In this document: one piece after another, positions 49,801 to 59,645 of the stretch
Numbering within the stretch: position 1 is the stretch's first letter
Layout: each line of letters starts with the position of its first letter
Source: Rhynchonema sp. JSB1_4
Lineage: Eukaryota > Nematoda > Chromadorea > Monhysterida > Xyalidae
Assembly (NCBI GenBank): GCA_030248065.1
Contig: JASAMV010008400.1
Span: forward strand, 1 to 64,000
Direction of reading: 5' to 3'
DNA: 64,000 nt
The notes under the pieces: model-generated
Told to the model about the DNA's origin: nothing
Database searches by the model: none
Seen by the model: only the letters and a program-made list of their open reading frames with translations
Position numbers and translations under genes: made by a program

Positions 49801-50058
49801 AGTTGGTACCATATGATGTTTCACCAGTAGTACCCAATTTTTGTCCATTTCTGACCCCAGAAATGTTGGGTCAACTTGTTTCCGTCTTCCTATTTGGTTG
49901 GTTTGGGCACTTTTTCTGTCCGGGTGCGACCAAAAAATGATTTATGACCTGTTTTTGTTTGACTTCGACAATGATGAATTATGGAACGCTTTGGTTTCGT
50001 AGTGAGCTTGGGGAAAGCAAAACAAGGCGATATGTAAGTGCTAGTGCGAGTTAGATAT
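46860..50058. other. Intergenic, no gene seen
   Basis: 3.2 kb without an exon-like frame, promoter or strong repeat that I could identify. ORFs here are short and have no recognisable domain. Confidence 0.4.
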
Positions 50059-50427
50059 CTAAAATGGCTTGTCTATGAAATTTGGGATCGTTTGCAATTG
50101 AGGGTTCTCAATCAGAAGGTGCTTGTTACTTACAACAAGATCATCGGCAGCACGAACAGTCACCCGATCATTCCATGAAGCGCCAATCGATTTTTTCCAA
50201 TTGATACCACCAAGAACAGCACAGAATTTATGGTAATCCGGCGTATTTGTCAACCCAAGTATCGTTGATTCCAGCTCTTTTTTGGTGGTCGAACCAGGAA
50301 AGTGCCTGATCACCACCAGCATGTGAAACAAAGTGAGCAGAACAACGGACGCACTAAAAAATGACAGCAACGATATTACATTGTCGAAAAAACAAGTAAA
50401 CGAAATCAAATGGTTTATCGAGCTCAA
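50059..50427 (-). CDS. Hypothetical 122-residue protein with N-terminal membrane segment
   Basis: A single open frame with an N-terminal hydrophobic stretch (VISLLSFFSASVVLLTLFHM, about residues 17-36) and then a hydrophilic part (PGSTTKKELESTILGL, PDYHKFCAVLGGINWKKS). The shape fits a type II membrane or secreted protein. I do not recognise the family. No splice partners or promoter were found, so it may be a chance frame. Confidence 0.3.
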   Translation of the reverse strand: MSSINHLISFTCFFDNVISLLSFFSASVVLLTLFHMLVVIRHFPGSTTKKELESTILGLTNTPDYHKFCAVLGGINWKKSIGASWNDRVTVRAADDLVVSNKHLLIENPQLQTIPNFIDKPF

Positions 50428-51584
50428 TTAAGAACAACCGGTCAATGGAAAACGGCCGCAATCATTAGCATCATTTTTTTGGCGCTGAATGTGAAAAGAC
50501 TTGCTGCTTTGCCAATATTTTCCGCACTGTCAACAAAACGTCTTGAGAGCGAGCCAAAAATGCAAATCAAGCCAATTGATCAATGTGTGCTATAAGTGCC
50601 TACCGTATAACTACCGTAACCAATGAACATGGTTATTATTTATCCTGAATGTTGTTGTTTGTTATGCTGCATGCTCACACATGCGGCACTCACCCACTGG
50701 GGGGGGGGTGCTAAATGAGGGTTTTTGCGTGCACTCGTTTGAAAGCGTGTTAAAATGGACGTGTCATAATTTGGAGCCATGCATTGGGCCGGGTTAGGCA
50801 GAAAAACGCGTATGTCGTATCACAAAAGAACCTGCGATCGGTGGCTGCAATACTGAATGCAATTTATGATTCTTCCACAGTACAAGTTTTGAAGGACCAG
50901 TAAATTTTAAGCACTAGTAGTACTACTTGTAGTTGCAGTGCACTACATTATATCGGAATGAGTGACCAGTGCATACATACAGTACATGCACTGCTAAGCA
51001 TCGGCTGACTCTTCACAGCATGCAAACCACCGCCACAGATCATAAATTTTCCAACCCTTCCAAGCAATTTCCGTCAACCCGGCTCCATAGCAAGACAAGA
51101 TGACCACCGAACATTTAGCAAGCACAACATGGCTCGTTATTCTAATCCGCCAAAATTGTCATGTCACCACACGACAGAAATGCTCCTGAACGCCACAGAT
51201 GGTATAGCTCTAATTAATGGGTTCCGCTATTTTGCTCGTAACTTTTAGTGTCCAAATGTACCAGTGGTACCCCTGTATCAACTCAGTAGTGTACACAGCG
51301 TGATTTCACAACGCACGCAGCAGTCACCACACACAAATCCTAATAATAGAACACCGTTCGTTACTGAGAGGATTACTGTATTTCAGGCACACGCAGGGGT
51401 CTTGCTTGTTATTTGTTTGTTGGTCAATGATTACGCCCTTTGTTCGCTGTTTGACTTCTGATGGGTTACGGTAGGTCGATGTGTGGGGATAAACAAAAAT
51501 GTTGGAAAGCAGTTGGAGTTGGTGTGATAGTTGTTCGGTTACATGCGCTACAGCCCGTGGTCACGCATACGCATACAGTATGTA

Positions 51585-51859
51585 TTGGTCGCACAATGAT
51601 CATAATAAGAATTCATCAAATCAATCCTGAATTTCACGTTCAGTCACTCTTAACCACTGTGCTACTTGTGATTCTCACAAAACATTTTCTCATTGAAAAT
51701 AATCTGTCAGCGCACCCACGTTGCTGCGGGTCTAAAACATTTTACTGACTGCATTCTTTGTGTGTGATCGCGCAACGCAACGAAATTGCCCCGTCACTTT
51801 CCTGCTTTACGATTCAGGAAAAAAGTTGACCAATTCTTATAAAGTCATTGTGCGACCAA
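51585..51859 (-). mobile_element. 274-bp TA-flanked MITE, copy 3
   Basis: Inverted relative to copies 1 and 2 and a little more diverged. Inverted ends start TTGGTCGCACAATGA; TA flanks are at 51583-51584 and 51860-51861. Its right TA is also the first two bases of the next SINE-like copy, so it inserted at or near that element's edge. Confidence 0.85.
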
Positions 51860-51861
51860 TA

Positions 51862-52330
51862 CCTTGTTCGTGCAGTCATTTGGTGCTGCATAGGTAGCGA
51901 CTTAAATTGACTGTTGGCGACCACGACATGACGCAGTGGTTCACGTGTTCGTCCAAGCCCGCCTGTCAGACGGACGCGTAGTTCAGCTGGTTTAGGCCGC
52001 ACTCAGACAAACGCGAAAAGCGAAAAGCGAAAAGTTCAGCACAACAGCAACTCCTTAGTCCTTAGCCACGGGCCTAAACCACAGTGATGCTCAAACAAAA
52101 TGTTTCAGGGGCAGTTTGGCGTGCGCTGTGGATGATGACTACGCTGAAAAACTTTTTGCTTTTCGCTTTTCGCGTTTGTCTGAGGGCGGCCTAAAACAGC
52201 CGGACTTGGAAGACACAGGTTCAATGCCTGACGTGTCCATAACGTTTGGTGTGGCTTGGAGGATCACATTTGCTTAAACCGTGCGACAATCTCTGCATGT
52301 GGTTCAATGAAATGGGTTTGCCGTTTGGGT
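51862..52330 (+). mobile_element. tRNA-derived SINE, copy 2, split by a MITE
   Basis: A box TAGTTCAGCTGG (51979-51990) and B box-like GGTTCAATGCC (about 52214-52224) are separated by an inserted element at 51993-52193. Joined, they match the spacing in copy 1. The shared body TTTGGTGTGGCTTGGAGGAT follows at about 52235-52254. About 115 bp precede the A box and are also seen, shortened and inverted, at 186-262. The 3' end is not defined. Confidence 0.65.
51993..52193. mobile_element. TA-flanked MITE nested in the SINE
   Basis: Terminal inverted repeats of about 45 bp begin GGCCGCACTCAGACAAACGC and end with the complement (GCGTTTGTCTGAGGGCGGCC), each bordered by TA. The arms contain three copies of GCGAAAA. 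Without it the SINE's A and B boxes regain normal spacing, which fixes the order of events: SINE first, MITE later. Confidence 0.85.
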
Positions 52331-53539
52331 TACAGATCTACTACGCAGTACCTGCATGGTGGTGAACTAATTACTTCCGTCACTATGGATCGCCCACATC
52401 AAGCTTGAACCTGATATCTGTGCCACTGGAACCATCGTCTGCAAAGACCAGTCCGCACCGTTATCCTCTCAACACTGACAGTTCCAACCCTGAGTCCAAA
52501 AGGTTTACTTAATTGTTTTTTCAATATCAGATATATGATATCCGGAGATCAACTGTTCCATATCACTGAAGTAAAATAAAAAACCGCCGAAGCATGTCGG
52601 TCAACGAATCGTGATTTTTGCCAGATGTCACTGCCAAGCGATGCGTTAAATAGTGCGCTTCAAAGCGCTAATCCCTTCGTGCCTCCTACAAAGAATCGTG
52701 TTAGCTAACAAACACGAAAACGGCGCTGGTAATGAAGCGGAAAAATGAACATGACACGTTTACACGTTATCGGATAGGCTTTCTAGCCAAGATTACTTGT
52801 TCATGATTGCATTTTTAACCATGGTCGCCCACACTATCATTATTTGAGACCTAACAACCATCAGTTCAATGGTGCCGCAAAAGAGCTGCCTATTTGATGG
52901 CTTCCTTGCAATAACGTATAATTCAAGTGCATTATCGGTGTTGCTTTTCTCTGATTTTTGATCTCATCTTAATCCATTGGCTTTTCCGTCTTTTACAGCA
53001 CCAACGGACGATTATTGAGTACCAAGAGTGAGTTGACTGAGCAGATTTAAAAGGGGACCCGAATATACATATGGAGGGTGGGTTTGTGGTGACATATTGC
53101 ACGTTCAGCCACGTGCGAACTGATTGGATAAAGCTGGTGTTAGTGCCAAAACTGGACGTACCATAGGATATTATTTTGAGAATTTGGCTCTATGACGACA
53201 AGAAAGGAACGTGTAAAAAGGAAAGGAAAAAGCAATGAAATGAAATGAAATCTACATAAGGGTTCCTTATTTTGTGGTCGGGTACTCGGTGATGGTTGTC
53301 TTCGTTAAAGCTACCGGTGTTCTAATATAATAAAAAACACTCAATTGTAGCCAGTTTTATCACAGAAAGATCCATAATGTACAACCAAAGACAGTCGACA
53401 AGAAATCGCTTTTCCAAAGAGAAGAATACCACGTCTCATCAATGTATGTATGTATAATACATAGTATAGTACCACATTTATGACGAAAAATACAATGAAT
53501 ATACGTATACCATGTGTACATAATCACATGAAATCATTG
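52331..53539. other. Intergenic, no gene seen
   Basis: No convincing exon. The right part is expected to contain the 3' UTR of the GPCR gene that ends at 53540, read on the minus strand. Confidence 0.4.
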
Positions 53540-54311
53540 TCACACATCACTCGATTTACCCATGCTTGCTAATCGTGTGCGCAATTCCAGACCGAGGCTT
53601 GAAGCTGAAGGTCGTAAAAAAGTCACATGTTCTAATTCATCGTCGGCAGCAGTCTGATGTTTCAGTGCACTTTCTGGCGATAACAGTTTCGTTTGTTTGT
53701 TTTTATCACTGGCATTGGTTCGAGATCTGGTGCTTCGAATCGACGATGGCTGATCGTCGATCGATGGTTGTTCCCCGGGAGACAGCCGTGTGCCCAGTTC
53801 GTTCCCGTTCAACTTGATCGCATTGTCACCGTTTCGCATCGATCGGCTACATTTCGATGCAACCACACTCTTTGCTTTGGTCAAGGAATCCTTGCGACTA
53901 GATGAGCACGGATAGATTAGCTCGACAACGCCTGAAATGGATGGAGAATGATTTTGCAAAAGTCATAGACTTTAGACTTTTCAAGCACAGTCGGAACTTA
54001 ACATAGGGTATGCTGGTGCCCCTGTTAGAACGCTGTTACATGTAATGTACGTGATATTAAAAATTTGGACCAAAAATAAAATGTATAGCTGTAATATCCA
54101 CCTTTCCTGAATCGTTCACTGAACGCAATATAGATGACGGGATTGCAGGCGGACTTTGCCCAGCACAACATGTTGAGCACAACGTAGAGAAAGGCGGACA
54201 AACTGACTGGTCGCCCCAACAGATGTGACAGGACGACCATTTGGATGGGCGAATAGAGCAGGAAGTGGACGGACACCGACACTGTTAGCATCAGCACCAC
54301 GCGGCGACGTG
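53540..54311 (-). CDS. Class A GPCR, last two exons
   Basis: Exons 54102-54311 and 53540-53931 join in phase. The first encodes TM6 (VVLMLTVSVSVHFLLYSPIQ), the third extracellular loop and TM7 with the rhodopsin-family signature CNPVIYIAF, then helix 8 (SERFRKG). TM6 lacks the common CWxP motif (LLYSP instead). The second exon gives a Ser/Lys-rich cytosolic tail of about 130 residues. TM1-TM5 with the DRY motif were not found; the acceptor at 54312-54315 shows that upstream exons existed. They may lie beyond 59 kb with gene J nested in an intron, or be lost. The ligand class is unknown. Confidence 0.75.
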
Positions 54312-54889
54312 CTGTAAATGCGGAGAACGGTATAAAGTCGAGGTCCTGTTGTATTTATAACACGTGGATCTTCCTCTCACGCGTTGGTGGCACGTGGTGC
54401 TTCTTTTTATGGCAGTCTCGTAGTCACCAACTTGTTTGTCAATATTCTGTTACTTCCACTCTCAACTGATTATTCCAAAGTACGCAGTGGTGACCGAAAA
54501 TCATTCCCAGCTTATTGGCACGGCGGTATTCTTGCACTTATTGTAATTCACATGTTAGAATACTGCCTTCAAACTGATAACGCAGAAGCAAAACCTAAAC
54601 AGGATGAACGGCATGCCGTTGATGACGCGTTTATTCTTGTTGTCTACCATCGTCATCTATAATTGTCATCTCCGCAACTGTCCAATTGTTTCCTGCTCTC
54701 CGCACCGCCTGTGCATTATTTTGTGTCAATGTTCAGTTGTTTCGTGGTCTCCGCCACTTCCTCATTTTTAATGAAAGAGAAATTATGTTCACTCGCTCTC
54801 GCTCGTTTCATTTCGTCGCCTTTATGACGCGTCGTTATATTGACTAGCATTGATAATAATCATATTAATACTAATAATAACTAACCGTA

Positions 54890-57800
54890 ATGTCTCACGA
54901 TGCGACACTTGCTGAATATTCATGGATGGATCTTGAAATGACTGAAGATTGTCGCATCGCTGTTTTCGATGGCGTTGCTGACGTATATCTGCCTGTCACT
55001 TCCACTCTCTACGTAAACACCGCGAAATTGATGCGTGAAATCGAGTTATATAACGACTACTTCTACCTCAGTTCGCCAGCTGATCTTGAAATTGACCCTG
55101 GCTTCGCCGATCTGTCGGATACACGTCTTTCTGGTTCGTCTCTGAGATTTATGAAACATATTGCTTTTATATTTCGTCTAATATGTGAGGTTCAGTCGAA
55201 TTTGGACTCTTGTTTTGTTTACATGTACAGTGCTTCGTGACGTTGGTCGATTGCTGGACGCACGATGTATGACTGCTGATGCAATTTCCTGGCTGTTCAG
55301 TGGATATTCGTGCTTGTCCGGCTTCAGCTTTCCACTCAAGCTACGTACCGATTTTGATTTCGCTGTTGATCATTCGACGCATCATATCGTTCGCCGGTAT
55401 TGCATCGGAAGGTTGTTTGCTTATTCATAATAATATTCTGCTTATTTATGTAATAATGGGCCCCTTATTTTGTTACAGTATGGAGCGCTGTCGTTGGTTA
55501 TTGGATACCGAAACATGCCTGTTTCGGTACCGAATGATGCAACACAGTGATCTATTTCACGCTGCCATGATCGCGCGACTTGGTATTTCGTGTAGTGAGG
55601 TATTGTGTGTTATTGTTTATTTCACTGACTCTGAAAGTGTAATGTAATTTCCTTACTTTTTGCTAGATGTTTTGATGATCTTTTGATGTTTCGTTTTTGT
55701 ATTTTTAGATCGCTTGGACTGATTGCTGTTCGCGAACAGAAATCGACAGTGATAACGTCGGCGATCCTTGTACGACCGTCTATATGGTAGCAATATATGT
55801 TTGTTATGTAATTTGTACCTTTTTGTTATATCAATCTGATTGTATGCTTTTTTCATATCGATTCTTCGTCGTCATCGTTAGCGAGTTCGTTCGTTTGGGC
55901 TGGCTGTGCCGATGGACGATGCCGTCTGTATGGCTTCGAATTGATCGATTATCTTGTTGATCTATTCCGCTATGTGCTCCGTATTCGTCTGCCTGTTGGT
56001 TGTTTTTATGGTTTATGTTATGTATTTTGAATTATGGTTTATTGGAATGTAATGTGTTGTTGTTTATGTTCTAGGCTGCTCAACCTATGGATGTCGAAGC
56101 TCGTGATCCGATTCGATTGATGCGCGTGTGTCTGGAGACGTCGGTTGTGTATGGGTCCTCGGGCTATTGTGTACCATACTCCAAATTGGGTTGTGACTTT
56201 TCGACGGTTAAATCTCAGTATATTATTTGTGTTGTTTCGATTGTGCTCGAATGTTCCGGATTGACTGATATGTTGTGCTTTTAGTTTGTGGATCGTTGCT
56301 TCCCGTTGTGCATGCGTCGTATCTATCGACGATTTGTTGCTGATGGTTCGATCGTTCCACGCGCCTGTCGTCAGTTGATTTCGTTCATGCGTTCGCTGGG
56401 TTTCGTGGATGAACTGATTGTTTCCATCCTTGGACCGCGTTTGTCGCCTGTATGATATGTTTTATGTTGGACTTATTCTTGTTTATTTGTTTTCTATGTA
56501 TAATTTTAATGATTTTTATTGTATTTTGTTGCAGATGGTCGATGTCAATGCGTATGTTCGTGAAGTTGTCGCACGAAGTCCGACTGCCCTCGATTGTGCG
56601 TCCATGCGTATGCGTTCCAGCTTTCCGGCCCGGCGTCGTGACTTGCCCGCGGGTACGAATGTTTGGTTTGTAATGTGGTGGGCGATCGGGCGGCGATTTT
56701 GTGGGTCGCTGCACGTGGCGCGCGACGCGTCGGAGACGCGTGTGCCGTAGGCACTTGCGCGCCACGTGCAGCGACCCACAAAATCGCCGCCCGCGGCTTC
56801 GCCGCGGGTCAATTCCGCAGAATGTAGTGTGTGGTTGGTTGGTTTTGAGGGTGGTATTGCCTCCCAAGCAGTGTAGTTGTTGGCGGGGGGGGGTGGGGGG
56901 GGTCTCGTCCCGCATTGGGTACGTCTGTTCCCCCGTTCATGATTCTGCTGTCGCAGTGTTCTGCTTTTGGGTAGTTGTGACTTGCCCGCGGGTACGAACG
57001 TTTGGCTTGTAATGTGCTGGGCGATCGGGCGGCGATTTTGTGGGTCGCTGCACGTGGCGCGCAACGCGTCGGAGACGCGTGTGCCGTAGGCACTTGCGCG
57101 CCACGTGCAGCGACCCACAAAATCGCCGCCCGCGGCTTTGCCGCGGGCCAATTCCGCAGAATGTAGTGCGTGGTTGGTTGGTTGGTTTTGAGGGTGGTAT
57201 TGCCTCCCAAGCAGTGTAGTTGTGGGCGGGGGGGTGGGGGGGGGGGGGGGGGGGGGGGTGGGGGTCTCGTCCCGCATTGGGTACGTCTGTTCCCCCTCCG
57301 AGGTACGCCTGCCCCACTGTTCCCCCATCCGGGTACGTCTGCTCCCCCAATTTTTTCCTAAAATGGGCAAATTTAGGCCTAAAATAGGCATTTTTAGGCC
57401 AAAAATAGGTAAACTTTAGGTGAAACCTCCAAAAAAACGCCAAAATACCCTTTTTATAGGGGATTTTTTCGCAAAAGAAGGCAAAAATAGTCCAATTTTT
57501 CGACCTCAAAAAATGACTTTTTTCCGTCCCCCCCCAAATTGGGACTTCCCCCCCTTCCCCCCCAGGTAGGTACGTCTGTTCCCCCTCCGAAAATAGTAGA
57601 GGGTACGTCTGTTCCCCCTCCGGACCAGGAACTACACTGGTTGGCGGGGGGGGGGTGGGGGTCCCGTCCCCCTTTGGGTACGTCTGTTCCCGGGTTCATT
57701 ATTCGGCCGCCGCAGTGTTCTGCATTCGGCTGCGTCTGCTGTTTTGATTTTTAGCTATATTAGGCAAATTTTGGCTAAAATATGCAGTTTTCGGTATAAA

Positions 57801-59046
57801 ATGACTAATTTTTAGGTGAATTTCGTGAAAAATTGCGAAAATACGCTTTTTGTAATTTGTTTTCCCAAAAGAATGAGTCAAATTTTTGATCTCAACAAAA
57901 TGACTTTTCTCCGAATTTGGGTCCTGTCACCCTCCGCCCCCTTTCGGGGTCCCCCTTCCAGCTAGGTGCCCCCTTCCGTGTCCCTCTCCGTCCCCCCCCT
58001 AGGTGGGTGTGTGTTCCGCTCCGAAAAAAAATGGGGATGTCGCACGTCCCCCCTCCGGATCAGGAACTGCACTGCTCTGATCGTATTACTGGCATGGGGT
58101 GTTGGTCGTTGCCCGCTCTTAGTAGTGGTGTCGACTGTTATGTTGATCAAGTATAATTATGTCAGTACCTAAAAATGTCGCGTTGCGCATGGAAAGACAG
58201 AACACTGGTCGATAGTGTGTTATTATCTGTTATTGAAAGACATAAAATGCGGTTTGGTTTTTCTGTGTAGTTAGTTTTATTGTTTTTCAGGTTGTCCGTT
58301 CTACAGTTTGAGTGCTGAGAAATTGGGCGAGGAGCTGTTGGCCATGGGTGTTTCTCAACATGACAGTGGTGCTGTTAGTTTGTTTTATTTTGTATTTATA
58401 TCGTTGTTTTTTGTGGCATTTCGTTGCGTGCGGCTGTGAAAATATGGTCATTCTCCTTGTTTTGGATTTGAGCGTGTCTATTTTGTAATTTTTTTTTCAG
58501 ATTGTTGGCTTGAAGCAGGTCGGACTCGTGTCCCGTGCATGTGCTCGATTGTTGGGTGGAAAGTCGTGTTCGAATGTTTGTTTGGCTGGACAGATTGAAA
58601 GTGCTGTGGGTTATTGTGAACAGGCCTTGCTATTGTGGTAAATTCTAATTGTGAATTTCTTTTTGTTTTTTGTTTAATTATATAATTAATATTATTTAAT
58701 TGTGTGTTTAATTCTATACTTGTTGTGTGTAGTAGCAATCGGTGCAGTCCGTGTGGTTTCACGCGTCAGGTACGCTTTCTTTATATTCTGTGGTATGTTT
58801 TGATATTATGAAGTGGGTCAGGTACATTAGCTTCCGGTTTGTCGTTTGAATATCAATTCGAACTGTGTATTTTTTTTGTCAATCTTGTGTCGTTTTGTTT
58901 GATTTTTGTTGAAAAAATAACATTGTTCAATTTGGTTGGTATATTGGAGCAATTCATGAATGAAATTTGTAAAGGAAATTAGTTCAATGCGTGCTGGATT
59001 TCGCACGGCAGTCAAGTATGAATTTTGGCCATGTTGCCAGCTGTGA
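54890..59046 (+). CDS. Unrecognised 12-exon protein (gene J)
   Basis: Exons: 54890-55133, 55231-55396, 55479-55599, 55709-55786, 55882-55998, 56075-56206, 56285-56449, 56535-56652, 58291-58373, 58501-58609, 58733-58769, 58983-59046. All phases are compatible and total 478 codons including the stop. Residue stretches include MSHDATLAEYSWMDLEMTED at the start, DARCMTADAISWLFSGYSCL, MERCRWLLDTETCLF, FVDRCFPLCMRRIYRRF, LISFMRSLGFVDELI, GEELLAMGVSQHD and CARLLGGKSCSNVCLAGQIE. It is Cys- and Leu-rich with no family I know. Exon 55882-55998 (117 nt, phase 0) contains an in-frame TGA, so it may be a skipped or poison exon, or misplaced: readthrough from 55787 is open in another way and hydrophobic. 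Intron 8 (56653-58290) holds the hairpin tandem repeat. Confidence 0.6.
56688..56792. repeat. T-shaped perfect hairpin, copy 1
   Basis: Stem arms 56688-56723 and 56757-56792 are perfect inverted copies over all 36 bases, outer end GGGCGGCGATTTTGTG. The enclosed 33 bases are not a loop but two further hairpins: ACGCGT-CGGAG-ACGCGT (56725-56741) and GTGCC-GTA-GGCAC (56742-56754). The predicted single-strand fold is a T. Confidence 0.9.
56918..57695. repeat. GGGTACGTCTGTTCCCCC word array
   Basis: The word or close variants occur near 56918, 57282, 57301 (AGGTACGCCTGCCCC), 57331, 57568, 57602 and 57677, usually followed by CTCCG and preceded by C- or G-runs. Degenerate relatives continue at 60479-60520 and 60622-60670. 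Together with poly-G stretches it fills the second half of gene J intron 8. Confidence 0.7.
57027..57131. repeat. T-shaped perfect hairpin, copy 2
   Basis: 339 bp after copy 1 and of the same length. Both 36-bp arms are identical to copy 1; between them both inner hairpins are kept, with one base difference just before the first. Perfect arms in both copies suggest either a very recent duplication or correction between arms. Confidence 0.9.
57357..57917. repeat. Two diverged copies of an A/T-rich block
   Basis: 57357-57526 and 57752-57917 share order and phrasing: TTAGGCAAATTT-like start, TAGGTGAA, a CGAAAAT/CCAAAAT-ACCCTTTTT section, AAAAGAA, then GACCTCAAAAAATGACTTTT versus GATCTCAACAAAATGACTTT. 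Weaker, inverted or shortened relatives are at 60520-60600, 61360-61555 and 61735-61815. No coding signal. Confidence 0.6.
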
Positions 59047-59645
59047 CATGTAGCTTATGGTGGTGTTATTTCGGCATGGTTTGTTTCAATGTGTTTTATT
59101 TGTGGTGATAACAAAAAAAAATAATAAGAACATGGCATCATTATTCATGAAAGTATAACACATAATTTGCATGATTTTAATGAAAAATGTTTCAAGTAGG
59201 TAATACTAATGTACGTGAAAGAATGGCGAAAATATTTGAATATTGCTTCAGAATGCATGCCGAAAATTGAAGAATGCACCATGAATCATGAAATAAGTGA
59301 GGGTTTAAAGCATTTTCAGTTATCAAAAATTATATGCGGCTCAAAGTAAGAGGTGGGTAGAAACTATATTTTGTGTAGGTACGTCAGTGATGTAGTTGCT
59401 TCGAGCAGGAAAGCTAGCTAGCTGGAGGGATGCGCTACAAGAAAGCTAGCTAGCTAGCTAGGCGGGTACCCGTATTTTGGGGGGGGGGGTATTGGTGCAG
59501 AAGTCAAAAACAGCGGTGTAAAATTTGGTCTGTGCCCCATACCCCCCCCCCCCCCCCGCCAAGCAGATCACTGGTACGTTCTGCACATTTTGTTAAAAAA
59601 AATCGTAACAGCCTTTTATTATATCATCTGGTGCGGGACAATTGT
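59047..59645. other. Convergent intergenic DNA with simple repeats
   Basis: Lies between the stop codons of gene J (plus) and gene L (minus). It includes GAAAGCTAGCTAGCT at 59409-59460 in two clusters and G- and C-runs at 59478-59488 and 59545-59558. No clear polyadenylation signal for either gene was found. Confidence 0.5.

Larger units (their letters stand above)
56640..57300. repeat. Tandem pair of ~339-bp units with giant hairpins
   Basis: Two units, about 56640-56976 and 56979-57300, each begin GACTTGCCCGCGGGTACGAA and include a perfect 36-bp-stem hairpin, then CGCGGCTTCGCCGCG-type mini hairpin, a TTCCGCAGAATGTAGTG segment, GTGGTATTGCCTCCCAAGCA, a G run and a GGGTACGTCTGTTCCCC word. A decayed third relative (without the hairpin) is at about 57628-57740. 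The first unit starts inside exon 8 of gene J and so carries its splice donor; the second has a duplicate of it. Confidence 0.85.

Noticed and set aside
56688..57131. Integrated parvovirus terminal repeat
   Set aside because: Only the fold is similar. There is no replication or capsid coding sequence nearby, and I see no sequence similarity I could name.
56516..57391. 291-residue minus-strand protein
   Set aside because: The frame stays open because of the duplicated GC-rich hairpin units and G/C runs; it contains the same segment twice and overlaps gene J exon 8 and intron 8.
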